Assembly (NCBI GenBank): GCA_030765065.1
Contig: CM060975.1
Span: 196,262,507 to 196,326,506, forward strand
Origin: Deroplatys truncata
Lineage: Eukaryota; Arthropoda; Insecta; Mantodea; Mantidae
Reading direction: 5' to 3'
Length of the DNA stretch: 64,000 nt
The translations under genes were made by a program, and so were the position numbers. Positions 8,211 through 18,669 of the stretch are shown piece after piece (the stretch's first letter is position 1; the number at the start of each line of letters is the position of its first letter). The notes beneath the pieces were generated by a model. That model had not been told where the DNA came from. It did not search any database and saw nothing but the letters and a program-made list of their open reading frames with translations.

Positions 8211-11200
8211 TTAAATGCGCAGATTAAAATCACTGTCATGAATAAAACGTAAAACACATTCTACAGCACGCGTGTCGTCTGCCAAAACGTTGGCCAGGCC
8301 AACAGGCAGACCCACACGAGCACGCAATGCAGCTAAAACCTGACACTCTGTTAAAATGTGACGCACCGTTAAGGGCACGACACACTGCCCACAGAGTGGT
8401 GCGGGGTCACCACTGAGCAAATACCTATGACTAAAAACACAATGTCCAATACGTAGACGAGCTAAAATTACCTCTTCCCGACGACAAGAACGAGAAGAGG
8501 TACCCCAGATCAACGGGAAAGGCTTAACTTCCCGCAATTTGTTCCCCCGGAGGGCCGTCCACTCATCGCGCCAGCGCGAGAGGATGCGGCAACGTAAAAT
8601 AATACACGAATCAGACGAGGGAACAACAGAAGTAAAAAATCTGGGTAATAAAATCGCCGATTTCGCAGCGGCGTCGGCAGACTCATTACCTGAGATGCCC
8701 ACATGACCTGGAATCCACATGAAGGAGACGCTGATGCCAGAGACACCAAGCGAGTGGAGCAGGTCATGTATGCGCTGTACGAGTGGGTGGTAATGGTACA
8801 GCGCATGAATAGCCTGAAGGGCACTCAGAGAGTCCGTACAAATAAAACAGTGCCGTAAGTCGAGCCGCTGAATGTATAAAACAGATTGATAAATGCTAAA
8901 AAGTTCGGCGGTAAAAATTGAACATTGTCGAGGTAAACGAAAAGTAAAATTCTGAACACCAAAAACAAAGGCACATCCTACTCCAACATCAGTCTTAGTC
9001 CCATCAGTATATATAAAATGACAGTCCCCGAACTGCGCTTGTAGTTCTAAAAAGGCGGATCTAAGAACAGAAGCAGGGGTCGCATTTTTCGGCATCGACG
9101 TTAGCCCAAGGTGGATGTGGGCCTCAGCGCGCGACCATGGAGGAAAACGCGTTTCCCCTCGGGTAAGGGCCGGCGCTGGCGTAACGTCCAAATGCCGAAG
9201 TAGCAGTCGAAATCGAACCCCTGGGGGGAGCAATGCAGAGGAGCTAACTAAATATTGCCGGTCAAGCGAATCCTCGTAAAAGACATCGAAGGACGGGTGG
9301 TTAGGCAAGCTTGAGAGTCGACAAGCATAGCTGCACAAAAGCATCTCACGCCGGAAGGACAGCGGAGGCTCTGCAGCTTCTGCGTACAGACTGGGTACAG
9401 GGCTAGTTGGAAAGGCCCCTGTAGCGACTCTTATGCCACGATGGTGAATGGCATTCAATCGACGTAACACAGATGGACGTGCCGACGAATAAACAATACA
9501 CCCGTAATCAAGCTTGGATCGGACCAAAGAGCGATAAAGGCGAAGAAGGACGGTCCGATCAGCTCCCCAGGATGTGCCACTTAAAACACGTAAAATATTA
9601 AGAGAACGGTCACACTTGGCTTTTAAAAAGGAAACGTGCGAGGTCCAACACAACTTCCTGTCAAAAATCAACCCCAAAAATTTCGCCTCGTCTGCAAACG
9701 GAAGTATCCCTGGCCCAAGATGGAGAGAGGGCGGAGGGAAATACTTTCGGCGCCAAAAGTTGATGCAGACGGATTTCTCGGCGGAGAAATTAAAGCCGTT
9801 GGCGTTACTCCAGGCGTAGAGACGGTCGATACAGCTCTGGAGACGGCGTTCGAGTAGACAGGTCCGCCGTGAACTACAATAAATAGCGAAATCGTCAACA
9901 AAAAGGGACGATGAAATGCCAGGTGGAATACAATCAACAATGGGGTTGATAGCAATCGCAAAAAGTGTGACACTGAGTACAGAGCCCTGCGGTACTCCGT
10001 TCTCTTGAATAAAACGACGAGATAAAATCGAGCCCACACGTACACGAAAGACGCGGTCCGTCATAAACTCCCGAAGAAATATGGGAAGACGACCGCGGAT
10101 ATTCCAATCGTGAAGTGTACGTAAAATGCCGCCCCTCCAACAAGTGTCATAAGCTTTCTCCAGGTCAAAAAATATAGCCACGGTTTGACACTTTCTCAGA
10201 AATCCATTCATAACATGCGTCGACAAGGACACCAGATGGTCGACGGTAGAGCGATAGCGACGAAACCCGCACTGAGCGTTCGCTAGAAGTTTCTGAGACT
10301 CAAGCCACCATGTAAACCGCCCGTTGATCATGCGCTCCATCACCTTGCAAATGCAACTGGTGAGGGAGATAGGGCGGTAGCTGGAAGGTAGTTGGCGATC
10401 CTTCCCAGGCTTAAGTATAGGGACAATGGTGGCTTCGCGCCAAACGGAAGGAAAAATGCCGTCTTGCCAAATACGGTTATAGACCTGTAAGAGAAAGAGT
10501 TTACTGTCGGCTGAAAGGTTCTTTAACATCAGGACATGAATGCCGTCCGGCCCAGGAGCGGAGTGCCGAGAGCAATGAAGAGCGTGCTCCAGCTCCCTCA
10601 TTGTGAATAGTTCGTTATAGCATTCATCATTAGCAGACCGAAAAGTATATGTTGCGGAACCCAGCCGGTCTTTAATAGAGCGAAAGCCGGCGGAATAATG
10701 GTCTGAACTGGAAACCGCCTCAAAGGCAGCACCCAGTGTGTTAGCGATGGCAGCCGGATCCACTATGGTGGCATTAGAAACCTGAAGGCCAGAAACAGTA
10801 CAATGTGACACTTTACCTGAGAAGCGACGAAGTTTATCCCAAACAACGGATGAAGGCGTAAAACGATTAAAAGACTCGACAAAACGAGCCCAAGATGCCT
10901 TCTTGCTATCCTGAATAATGCGTCGAGCCCTGGCGCGCGATTGTTTAAAAGTCACCAAATTATCAAGTGTAGGGTGTCGCCGAAACACCCTAAGTGCAGT
11001 CCTACGGGCACGAACGGCGTCCCGACAATCCTCGTTCCACCACGGAACAGGTGGCCGCCGAGGTTGGGAGGATGAACGGGGTATTGCGCGTTCGGCGGCA
11101 GAGAAAATAAGAGACGTAAGGTGCTGCACTAGTTGGTTAATGTCGGAGAAGGGCTGGTCGTCAAAATGCACGAGGCTGGAATACAAGCTCCAGTCGGCTT

Positions 11201-11896
11201 TTGCGAATATCCAGGTAGGTACTCTGGAATGCTGTACGTGGTGCGACAGAAGAGAAACGATGCAGGGGTAATGGTCGCTGGAGTAGGTGTCAGCGACGAC
11301 GTTCCACTGAAGACGACGTGCAAGCTGGAGTGAGCAGATGGCAAGGTCCAGGTGAGAAAATGTACCAGAAGAATCAGAAATGAAAGTAGGTGCACCTGTA
11401 TTGAGGATGGAAAGATTGAACTGATAAAAAATGTCGGAAAGAAGAGTTCCCCTCGCACAAGCCCTTGGCGAACCCCATAGTGGGTGATGGGCATTAAAAT
11501 CTCCCAACAGAAGAAATGGTGTTGGGAGAGCGGACAGGAGAGATCGAATGTCCGCGGGAGCGAGGGGAGACGATGGAGGTGTATACACAGAACAGAAAAG
11601 AAAAAACCGGGTAACTGCAGTCTAATGGCAACAGCTTGCAAGTCGGACGTAAGTGTGATAGTTTGAAAATGAACGTCATTACGCACCAACAACATAACAT
11701 CTCCATGAGCAGGAGCACCCTCCTCCGGTTCAAGATCGTAGCGAACCGGAGTGTACCCTCGGAGATCGAAAGGGTCGTGAGGGCGAAGCTTGGTCTCCTG
11801 CAAACACACGACCATAGGTGAATGGGAACGCAATAAAAGTTGCAGTTCCGGCCTATGCGATCGTACACCACGTACATTCCAGGTCAGGATAGCCAT
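8211..11896 (-). pseudogene. I-type LINE ORF2 with a single frameshift (I-2)
   Basis: Same endonuclease-RT-RNase H protein as in I-1. The first about 100 codons (from the ATG at 11894-11896) are in one frame. Near 11590-11610 the copy is 4 bp shorter than I-1, and the remaining residues continue in another frame from about 11588 to the stop at 8211. GDFNAHHPLW, FVDD, YTDG and the C-terminal CCHC motif are intact after the shift. The shift falls inside the endonuclease domain, so the copy cannot make normal ORF2 unless a ribosomal shift occurs, for which I see no signal. No other break is apparent. Confidence 0.92.
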
Positions 11897-11918
11897 TAAG
11901 AAAAAGGGGATAAACTGT

Positions 11919-13208
11919 CTATTTAGAAGGGCGGCTTAAAATTACCTTTTGTTTAACCTTTGGGCTCGGGCTTTTTGTATGGAGTTGGTCAGACTCCATA
12001 GCTTCCTCGGAGGGAGGGCCCACGCGCTCAGTGCCAGAAATCGATTCAAGCGCCGTGAATCGGTTCTGGGTGGCGATGGGTGAGGGGTGCCGCTGAGCGC
12101 GGCTTGTCCCAGGACCGTCCTGGGACAGCGACCTCCGAGGAGGAGAAGGTGAACTTTTGTTACCGCGCGCACGCGGAGGGTCTTTTAAAAAATCTTCCCT
12201 GCGAAGTTTCTGCTTGGGTTTCTTTTCAACGGCTTGCGACTTCATGGACTTGGGACCAGGTTTATACGGCTTGGTAACTGTAGCCTTAATGGACGGCCGG
12301 ATGGTAGTGGCGGTTAATCCAGTCAAGGTCCAGGTCTGGGTTTCGGCATCTACTCGTGGTACCGGCGAGGCAACAACAGAACTAAATGTGCCAGATCGCA
12401 GGAGTGAAGGTTGGCGCGCATGGTAACGCCTCCGGGCTTCAGCGAAGGAGAGTTTTTCCTTTACCCGGATCTCCTGGATCGCCTTCTCGTCCAAGTACCG
12501 CGGACAGTCGGCAAACGAAGCAGAATGAGACCCTTTACAATTAACGCAGACGGGGGCTGTTGAACAGGTACCTTCGTGTGAGGGCTGGCTACATGTTGCA
12601 CAGATGTTAACGGCACTCTTACATGAGACTTGCGTATGCCCAAAACGTTGGCATTTAAAACAACGCAGAGGTCTAGGAATATAAGGCCTCACAGAAATTC
12701 GTTCGTACCCTGCGGAGATGCTCGTGGGCAGATCGACGCCATCAAATGTAATAAACAGGGTACGAGTGGGTACCAATACGCCGTCGCGTTTGGCCTGCAC
12801 TCGATGGACCGCTGTCACCTTCTGGTCTGCAAGATATTCTACCAGGTCCTCGTCCGATATACCATCGAGGCTATGGGTGGTAATAACGCCTCGACAGGAA
12901 TTCAATGTGCGGTGCTTCTCCACACGGATGGGATAGCCGTGGAGAAGCGTAGCGCGCAACAAGGTCTTACTTTGCTGATCGGATTTCGTTTGGGCTAATA
13001 AGGAACCATTCCGTAGACGAGTGCAGGACTGAACCGCACCAGCAATTGCATCAATCCCCTTTTGTATGATGAAAGGGTTCACCTTCTCAAAACTTTGTCC
13101 TTCTTCGGTTCGTGAAATGACCAAGTAACAACCAGTTGTCGGTGGTGTCACTTCTGTTACATAAACTTTTCGGCGCTTGTTAGTAGTAATGGAGGAAGGG
13201 TGCTCCAT
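11919..13208 (-). CDS. I-type LINE ORF1: Gag-like protein (I-2)
   Basis: An intact 429-codon frame equivalent to I-1 ORF1, with the same three zinc knuckles. Nine further in-frame codons lie upstream, up to 13235, but I choose the ATG at 13206-13208 because it aligns with MEHP at the start of the I-1 protein. Differences from I-1 are scattered substitutions, concentrated near the N-terminus. The intact frame could still supply RNA-binding protein in trans. Confidence 0.9.
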   Translation of the reverse strand: MEHPSSITTNKRRKVYVTEVTPPTTGCYLVISRTEEGQSFEKVNPFIIQKGIDAIAGAVQSCTRLRNGSLLAQTKSDQQSKTLLRATLLHGYPIRVEKHRTLNSCRGVITTHSLDGISDEDLVEYLADQKVTAVHRVQAKRDGVLVPTRTLFITFDGVDLPTSISAGYERISVRPYIPRPLRCFKCQRFGHTQVSCKSAVNICATCSQPSHEGTCSTAPVCVNCKGSHSASFADCPRYLDEKAIQEIRVKEKLSFAEARRRYHARQPSLLRSGTFSSVVASPVPRVDAETQTWTLTGLTATTIRPSIKATVTKPYKPGPKSMKSQAVEKKPKQKLRREDFLKDPPRARGNKSSPSPPRRSLSQDGPGTSRAQRHPSPIATQNRFTALESISGTERVGPPSEEAMESDQLHTKSPSPKVKQKVILSRPSK

Positions 13209-13928
13209 AGCGAAATAAATCCTCCACCATTGCAACCGTCTCCGACCTCGGGCTCTGACTTCCCGGGCGTTACCCCGGCTTGGGTGAGTGGCCTATCTAT
13301 ACCTAGCTCACCCCAGGGTCACACCTCCCAGAACATAGACAGAGGGACCCAATCGCCGTCGGAAGCCAGCAGCTCATGCAATGGCCCCCCCGCGGGACTG
13401 CAGTTGAACAGCGGATACGAACACAAACCCTACATGACGACCCCGGGTGGTGGGGATGACGCCATTACCCACTCACCCAGCTGCGCACGCGGTGCGCGGG
13501 TATCCGTCAGGCTGTGTCCACGGAGGATTTAAATAAAAAGATAAAGGAAACTAAAACTGTGTGGGCGTTTCGCACGCAAGGTAGGCCGGCGGGGAAGAAA
13601 AAGAGAGATATGCGAATGTCGTGGTGCGAAATGGCCGGAAAGTGAGAAGAGAAGAAAGAAACGATGGTGAGGTGCGGTATGAATGGAATGTAACGAACGC
13701 ACGAGAGCCTACCTTGTGTCCACCGGTCACTTGAAGAACCCACCTCGACCGGATGGGGGTGAGGGGATGAATATGGCGATGATTGGCTCGGGAACCCCCG
13801 GGTGCGCCAAAAACCCGTACTCACATAAGGTGAGCCCCTGAGGGATACCAGGCAGTAGGTCGCAGCACAATGCACCTAAGATGAAAAACGTATGTTTGTG
13901 GGTATGTCATACTTTTGACCACATAGTG

Positions 13929-14095
13929 TATATAGTAGGTAGAGAAGATATTGAGTTTCACCCAAAAACTCAGTACCGAAATTTCACCGGAAATACATGT
14001 TTTGAGGCCCTTTGAAAAAACCTTTTAGAAGAAGATCCGTTAGTTTATGTTTATGTATGTGTCCGTGAGCGGCATAATGACTATTATGTTGTTCA
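13929..14095 (+). repeat. X repeat copy 2, body (resumes after Tc1)
   Basis: Continues the X copy begun at 532. It contains the family landmarks TTTCACCGGAAATACATG and TTTTGAGGCCC and the GTGTCCGTGAGCGGCATAA block, after which similarity stops. It is a 5' fragment truncated at about 14095. Confidence 0.75.
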
Positions 14096-14660
14096 TAGTG
14101 ACCATAAAAGACGTAGATCATATACAGCAAATCTCCCTAGAGGTGGCAATGAAGCTCTTCAGGGCAAAAACTGTCACAATTCTGACAAATGGCATAAATC
14201 AAACAAGAAAAAATCTAAAAAAGTACCTAAAAGAATGGGAGAAAGTGAGGTACTTTCTTTAAGCGAATAACAGGTGTCGAAATACACCCCATCGAGATAT
14301 GCATAGATTATGACGAGAGAGCCCTTTCTGATGGAAGAACTTTACTACGAACTACTACTCCCTGCAACAGAGGCCTATAGAAAGCTGATGGCAGAAAACC
14401 TGAGGAAAAGAAGTGAGGTCGAGGAGGATTTTTATGCAAGAAGCGTCATGGCATACAGGAGTTGGACAGGACCGAATCAAAACACGAGGAGCGTTGTAAC
14501 GAGGCTGGCCATGCAAGGCTTCCACCATAAAAAAAAAACTATTTTCATGTAATGACGGATAAATGTGTTTGCAAATTCCGTGAGCTAAAATGTGATAAAT
14601 ATCACGTGCTGAACTGCAACAAATGTCCAAAAATAGTGACAGAACATAGTGCTGAAAACT
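14096..14660 (+). pseudogene. Unidentified coding relic with a Cys/His-rich end
   Basis: Two open stretches (about 14100-14262 and 14310-14552) look coding-like: charged, helix-prone segments such as YRKLMAENLRKRSEVEEDFY, then AYRSWTGPN and VVTRLAMQGFHHK. A run of ten A at about 14528-14538 appears to shift the frame, after which VCKFRELKCDKYHVLNCNKC ends at a stop near 14657. The CX1CX6CX8CX2C spacing with a His suggests a metal-binding C-terminus like those at the ends of some LINE polymerases, but I do not recognise the family. Intervening stops make it non-functional as it stands. Confidence 0.4.
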
Positions 14661-14850
14661 AAATTTATGTTCATTTTGCACACTTGTGCGCACTTCACTT
14701 AAATATTTAAAAGATCAGAGTATTATATAGCTTTAGCTGTCCAAACATTTGACCTATAACCTTCATTATTTTTAGACATTCATGGAACTTTTTTTTAAAA
14801 CATAAAATCGAAACCGCAAATGAAAGTTGTGTTATGAAGTCACACTACGC
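14661..14850. other. AT-rich spacer, nothing recognised
   Basis: No coding potential or repeat is recognised between the relic and the SINE-1 head. Confidence 0.4.
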
Positions 14851-15075
14851 TGGCGCCGGAGCTCAGTCGGTAGAGCTTCTGCCTGGAGTGCAAGGGGTCC
14901 CGGGTTTGATTCCCGGCTGCGGTGTGGGAATTTTTCTTTAGCCAAGGTTATTCCCTATCCTCCCCAGGAGGAAGTATGAGTGAGAGAGCGAATGTGTGCG
15001 AGATCTAATGATAAAAATCCAAAGTGCAAGAAACCCAACGACAGGAGAATACGAATTAACACCATTGCCAATAGG
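14851..15075 (+). mobile_element. SINE-1 copy a, tRNA-like head and body (split by hAT)
   Basis: The tRNA-like head has an A box (GAGCTCAGTCGGTAGAGC) and a B box (GGTTTGATTCC), followed by a body with TTTCTTTAGCCAAGGTTATT. Its 3' end continues at 19028-19110 after the hAT insertion, ending TAGTTAAAGGCAGGGCATAA. Two other copies (28086, 47117) share the whole structure, so this is a tRNA-derived SINE and not a functional tRNA gene. Confidence 0.87.
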
Positions 15076-15853
15076 TAGGGACCTGCGTTTGCAATAACAC
15101 CGACGTTTTAAAAATATTCCCTAAAACGCTTGGGAAACAGTTACCTGTGCATAGCGTTGCTAACAATTCGAAAATTAGGCGGATTTATTTCGCGAAATAA
15201 AACGAAATGAGACAATAACGCGAATATGTGAACTTTATCAATTTTATATGCACAATATTGCGAATTCGTGGTGTTCGGTGACTGGTCGCTTGGAAACACT
15301 GCATCACAGTTTTACAATGTTCAACTTGTTCTCCCATTCCATCACCTCGACACATGTACATGCGTCATTCTGCTCAAGAAGCTGGTCAGTAACGGTCTTG
15401 CTAAGCATTGTTGTTTTCTCTCTGTGTTCTTTTACGTTTAGTATTATGCCTAAGGTGAGCGTTAGTGCAAATGAAAGGGCTCTTGAATTTAAAAATGACG
15501 GATCATATGCATCCGATTCAAAAACCATAATGTGTCAATACTGCAGCTGCACGTTATCTTGGGATAGAAAAGATACCTGTATCAAGCACGTGCGAAGTGA
15601 GAAAAACCAACGACTGAAGAGGTCATCTACAGCCAGTACTTCCTCTTGTTGTAAGAGGCAACAGAGTATTGTACAGCATAATTTTGTTGTAAACAAAAGA
15701 GTTATTGGAAGGAATACTTTTGCCAAGAGGACTACGGAGTCTTTTCATAAAGCGAATATACTACTAGAGAAATTGGAGCACCCTGCTATTAAAGAATGAA
15801 TGAACGAATTTATTGAAGGTATGTTGAATAAAGCACTGCCGAAATTATATTCT

Positions 15854-15891
15854 TCTTCTTCTTCTTATTATTATTATTATTATTATTATTT
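15854..15891. repeat. TTC/TTA microsatellite
   Basis: (TTC)n followed by (TTA)n inside the hAT element, between the first transposase fragment and the X repeat. Confidence 0.9.
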
Positions 15892-15934
15892 GTCACTTCA
15901 GAAACGGAGCTTTACAACATTAATTTCTAACATC

Positions 15935-16777
15935 CTTTTTACTTTCTCTACTACGTATAGTAAGTAGGGGAAGTATTGTATTCCACCCAAAAATTCGATA
16001 CCGAGATTTCACCGGAAATACATGTTTTGAGACCCCCTGAATCCAAAAAAAGCATTTTTGGAAGCATGTCCGTGTGTGTGTCTGTGAACAGCATAACTCA
16101 GAAACGAACAGTCGGATAAACACCAAACTTGGTATTTAGGTTTAGTATCTTCCAGAGATGGGACACGAAGGTTTTCAAGAAAATCCCTCCACCCCAGATT
16201 ACCCTTTACATGGAACATTTTTCGAAAATTTTAATTTTCTCAAAAATGGCTCTAACGATTTTAATTAAGATATCATATGTTTAAGATATTTTTATGACAA
16301 ATGAAATGTATATCTCGAATTTTCTGGGAATGTTTCCAAAAGTATTCTTCATTGTAAACGACTTTTGCATAACTGGTAAACCATAAGAGATAGACAAAAT
16401 TTTACTGCACAAAAAATGTAGATCGCGTTAAAATACACAATTTATGTCATATACATTTCTTTTGTTGAGTGAACCGTTTCCGAGATATTGCTTTTTATTC
16501 CCTTAAATTTTCCAATACTTATACTTTTTCTCAAATTCGTTATTCATTTTTTTATGTCCTGGACATGCAAAGAGAATGGAATGCGCCACATAGCAACCAG
16601 CGTTAAAATATTTGACTATCGCTTAAAACCTACCATATTCCCTTGCATCTACAAGAAAATTACCAATAAGATTGACATCTCGATTAACATGAAGCATATG
16701 GAGAATAAGCGTTTGTAAAAATAGTTTGTACAAGAGTAGAGAAAGTCATGTGAGTGTAACATGTCATTTTTTAATAG
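15935..16777 (+). repeat. X repeat copy 3, near full length
   Basis: The best reference copy. It starts TTTACTTTCTCTACTACGTA, passes CACCGGAAATACATGTTTTG, GTGTGTGTCTGTGAACAGCA, ACCAAACTTGGTATTTAGG, TTTACATGGAACATTTTTCG and ACTGGTAAACCATAAGAGA, and ends GTAGAGAAAGTCATGTGAGT plus GTAACATGTCA. The ends carry an 11-bp inverted repeat, ACTTTCTCTAC with GTAGAGAAAGT. No open frame is conserved among copies. It interrupts the hAT transposase gene. Confidence 0.85.
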
Positions 16778-18223
16778 GTGCTGGAAAATTGCCGCATGTT
16801 AGATTGTTAAGAGAGAAGTATGTTCCACTGCTGAGAGATGAAAGAGATCAACAAGTGAAAGAAGGCTGTGGTCAGAAGGTTATGTTACTATGTGACGAAA
16901 CGACAGATCGGATGGGTCGATGTGTATTTGACGTGTTATTTCGTCCTCTTGAACCAAAAATAGAGCTGGAGTTGTAGGTTGCTGATGTACATATTCTGGA
17001 AGCAGCTAATGCAATATCATGCAGCAGGGCAATACTTAATTCTGTACAGAAGTACTCTATTAACTACGACAATATCTTCGGATTGGTAAGCGACAGAGCA
17101 AAATACATGACAAAGTGCTTCAGTTCCCCGACTGTCTTCCTCGGAGAGGATGCAGTTCACATTCAGTGTTTGGCACACCGGCTAAATTTGGTGGGATGCA
17201 TATTCACGAAAGAACTGATGAAACTAAATGCAGCTGTGGTTAAAACTGTGTTTCTCAATACGAGAAAGAGAAAGCACCTGTATGTTCGTTTTCTCAAAGA
17301 AATGTATCCATCTGAGAAACCTATATACTGTTTCCAGTACCAGTGCTGACAAGATGGAATACTCGTTTCGTGGCCGTTTTCTACGTTGAGAAGCATCTTC
17401 GTGATATAATTGAGCTCGGGCAGTTAGAAGATCTGGACTCAGTCAGCAATGCTGGTATCGATTTCATGAAATCATTGACGAGTGATGAAGTAAGTATAAT
17501 TTCAGCAGAGGCAACATTCGTCAAGGAACATGTCAATGATTTAGTGGAATACATCACTGAACTAGAAGGATCTTCATACCCAACAAGTCCTACACTTTAT
17601 GGAGAACTCAGAAAAATATTCAAAAATTTCGATGTAGCAAAATAAGGGAATTTTTATAGTGAAACAAAAGAGAAGCTAAATTGCTTCAGAAGAGCAGATG
17701 TTCAAGGAGATATTAGATCAGTTATGAATAACACTGCAGCATTAGCATTTGAAAAATTGCAGTTACTGATGTTTGAAGACCCTGCTAATAAGTTGTATTC
17801 AGCACTTGAAGTGTTTAGTCCAGTATTCATCATTAACAGTAATGTCGATTCAGCACTAGTGATAAAAGTGAAGTCTATTCCATTCTTTAAAAATGAGAAT
17901 GAATCAGTGATCACAAAAGGCTACAGTGAACTTCAAGAGCAAACCAATCAAATTATGTTGCGAAATGGAAAAATAAATATTGTGAAAGTTCTGAGTAGTT
18001 TACTTGACAGTCCTCCTGAGTCTAGTGGTAGAACTCTTCAGTCAGTGTGGTACCTATATGCTAATGTTGACTGCGAACGTTTCTTTTCTTACTACTCAGG
18101 AGCTTTGAGCGACTTGCATTGCAACATGAAACAAGAAAATAAAAACATTATGGCAATGTTCTTCTTTGGCAGTTAGAAAACACAGCATAATGTACTTCTC
18201 TTTAATGATATTATGCCTATTTC

Positions 18224-18322
18224 GGGATCTTTACACCCTCCGCCGGGTTTGAACCCGCGACCTCGGGAAATAGAGGCTAGCATAGTAACCACTACACCAC
18301 GGAGGACGACAGGTCTCAATGG
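18224..18322 (-). mobile_element. SINE-2 head fragment (copy a)
   Basis: An inverted SINE-2 tRNA-like head: read on the minus strand it gives CCTCCGTGGTGTAGTGGTTA and CGGGTTCAAACCCGG. It is flanked by a perfect 15-bp direct repeat, TATTATGCCTATTTC (18209-18223 and 18323-18337), which looks like a target-site duplication. Confidence 0.75.
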
Positions 18323-18337
18323 TATTATGCCTATTTC

Positions 18338-18635
18338 AATGAGACCTGTCTTCATCCGTGGTGTAGTGTTTACCATGATAGCCTCTGGTTCCCGAGGTCG
18401 CGGGTTCAAACCCGGCGGAGGGCGATGGATTTTTTCGGGCGTAAAGATCCTTAGCATAGCTTCCTTCGGAAGGGAAGTAAAGCCGGTGGTCCCGTGTCGT
18501 AGATTTAAGGTACATAAAAGAACCTCAAGCCTTATAAAAAGGCCTCTGAGCAAAATTACCGGTCTTTCACGCCCAATATAGAATGGGACGCTAAGGACCA
18601 CAGCAGTTAAAGAGCGTCCATAAATAAAACTCCAT
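18338..18635 (+). mobile_element. SINE-2 copy b
   Basis: The most complete SINE-2: tRNA-like head TCCGTGGTGTAGTGTTTACC to GGGTTCAAACCCGGCGG, then a body with CCTTAGCATAGCTTCCTTCG, GTCCCGTGTCGTAGATTTA, AAAGAACCTCAAGCC and AATATAGAATGGGACGCTAA, ending AAATAAAACT. It is inserted in the 3' region of the hAT element. With copy a it forms an inverted repeat of about 86-nt arms. Confidence 0.85.
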
Positions 18636-18669
18636 TTCTTTTGATGAGACTTAGCAGTCGGCCATTGTA

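Larger units (their letters stand above)
7813..13845 (-). mobile_element. Full-length I-clade LINE, copy I-2
   Basis: A 6,033-bp copy of the I-1 family on the minus strand, in the 5' region of the same Tc1 element, with its own 12-bp target-site duplication. Structure and both termini match I-1: leader to 13209, ORF1 13208-11919, ORF2 11896-8211 (frameshifted), ATTGTT-rich 3' UTR, hairpin at 7835-7869 and ATC tail. It is nearly identical to I-1 through most of its length. The two copies mimic a tandem array but are separated by 85 bp of Tc1 sequence. Confidence 0.95.
552..13928 (-). mobile_element. Tc1-type DNA transposon split by two LINE insertions
   Basis: The left inverted repeat starts CACTACGTGATCAAAAGTAT at 552; the right end at 13928 read inward is CACTATGTGGTCAAAAGTAT, 18 of 20 bases identical. 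A TA lies outside each end, the standard Tc1/mariner target duplication. The transposon's own sequence is in three pieces, 552-1641, 7728-7812 and 13858-13928, about 1.25 kb in total, a normal Tc1 length. The rest is two I-type LINEs with their duplications. The element sits in the 5' tip of an X repeat. It is dead, because its transposase is split and carries a stop and frameshifts. Confidence 0.93.
15446..18176 (+). pseudogene. hAT transposase with BED-type zinc finger, broken
   Basis: The likely start is the ATG at 15446 (MPKVSVSANERALEF). A BED-like finger follows (CQYCSCTLSWDRKDTCIKH), but the expected last ligand is Asn rather than His. The frame stops at about 15799 and an X repeat interrupts the gene. 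It resumes at about 16780 with REKYVPLL and the catalytic-region motif LLCDETTDRMGR, stops near 16977, then continues in other frames with LVSDRAKYM, HIQCLAHRLNLVG and LTRWNTRFVAVFYVEKHL. The C-terminal dimerisation region is VDCERFFSYYSGALSDLH (about 18066-18119). This order matches hAT transposases fused to a BED/CGGBP1-like finger. Several stops and shifts make it non-functional. Confidence 0.88.

Noticed and set aside
642-13900. A tandem duplication explaining the two adjacent LINEs
   Set aside because: Each copy has a different perfect target-site duplication and the DNA between them is unique Tc1 sequence.
14259-14275. Shared string TTAAGCGAATAACAGG at 14259 and about 51597
   Set aside because: A 16-base match between two sites is not surprising by chance in 64 kb, and flanking sequence does not match.
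14851-14925. A functional tRNA gene
   Set aside because: A and B boxes are present, but the same body and 3' end occur at three sites, so these are SINE heads.
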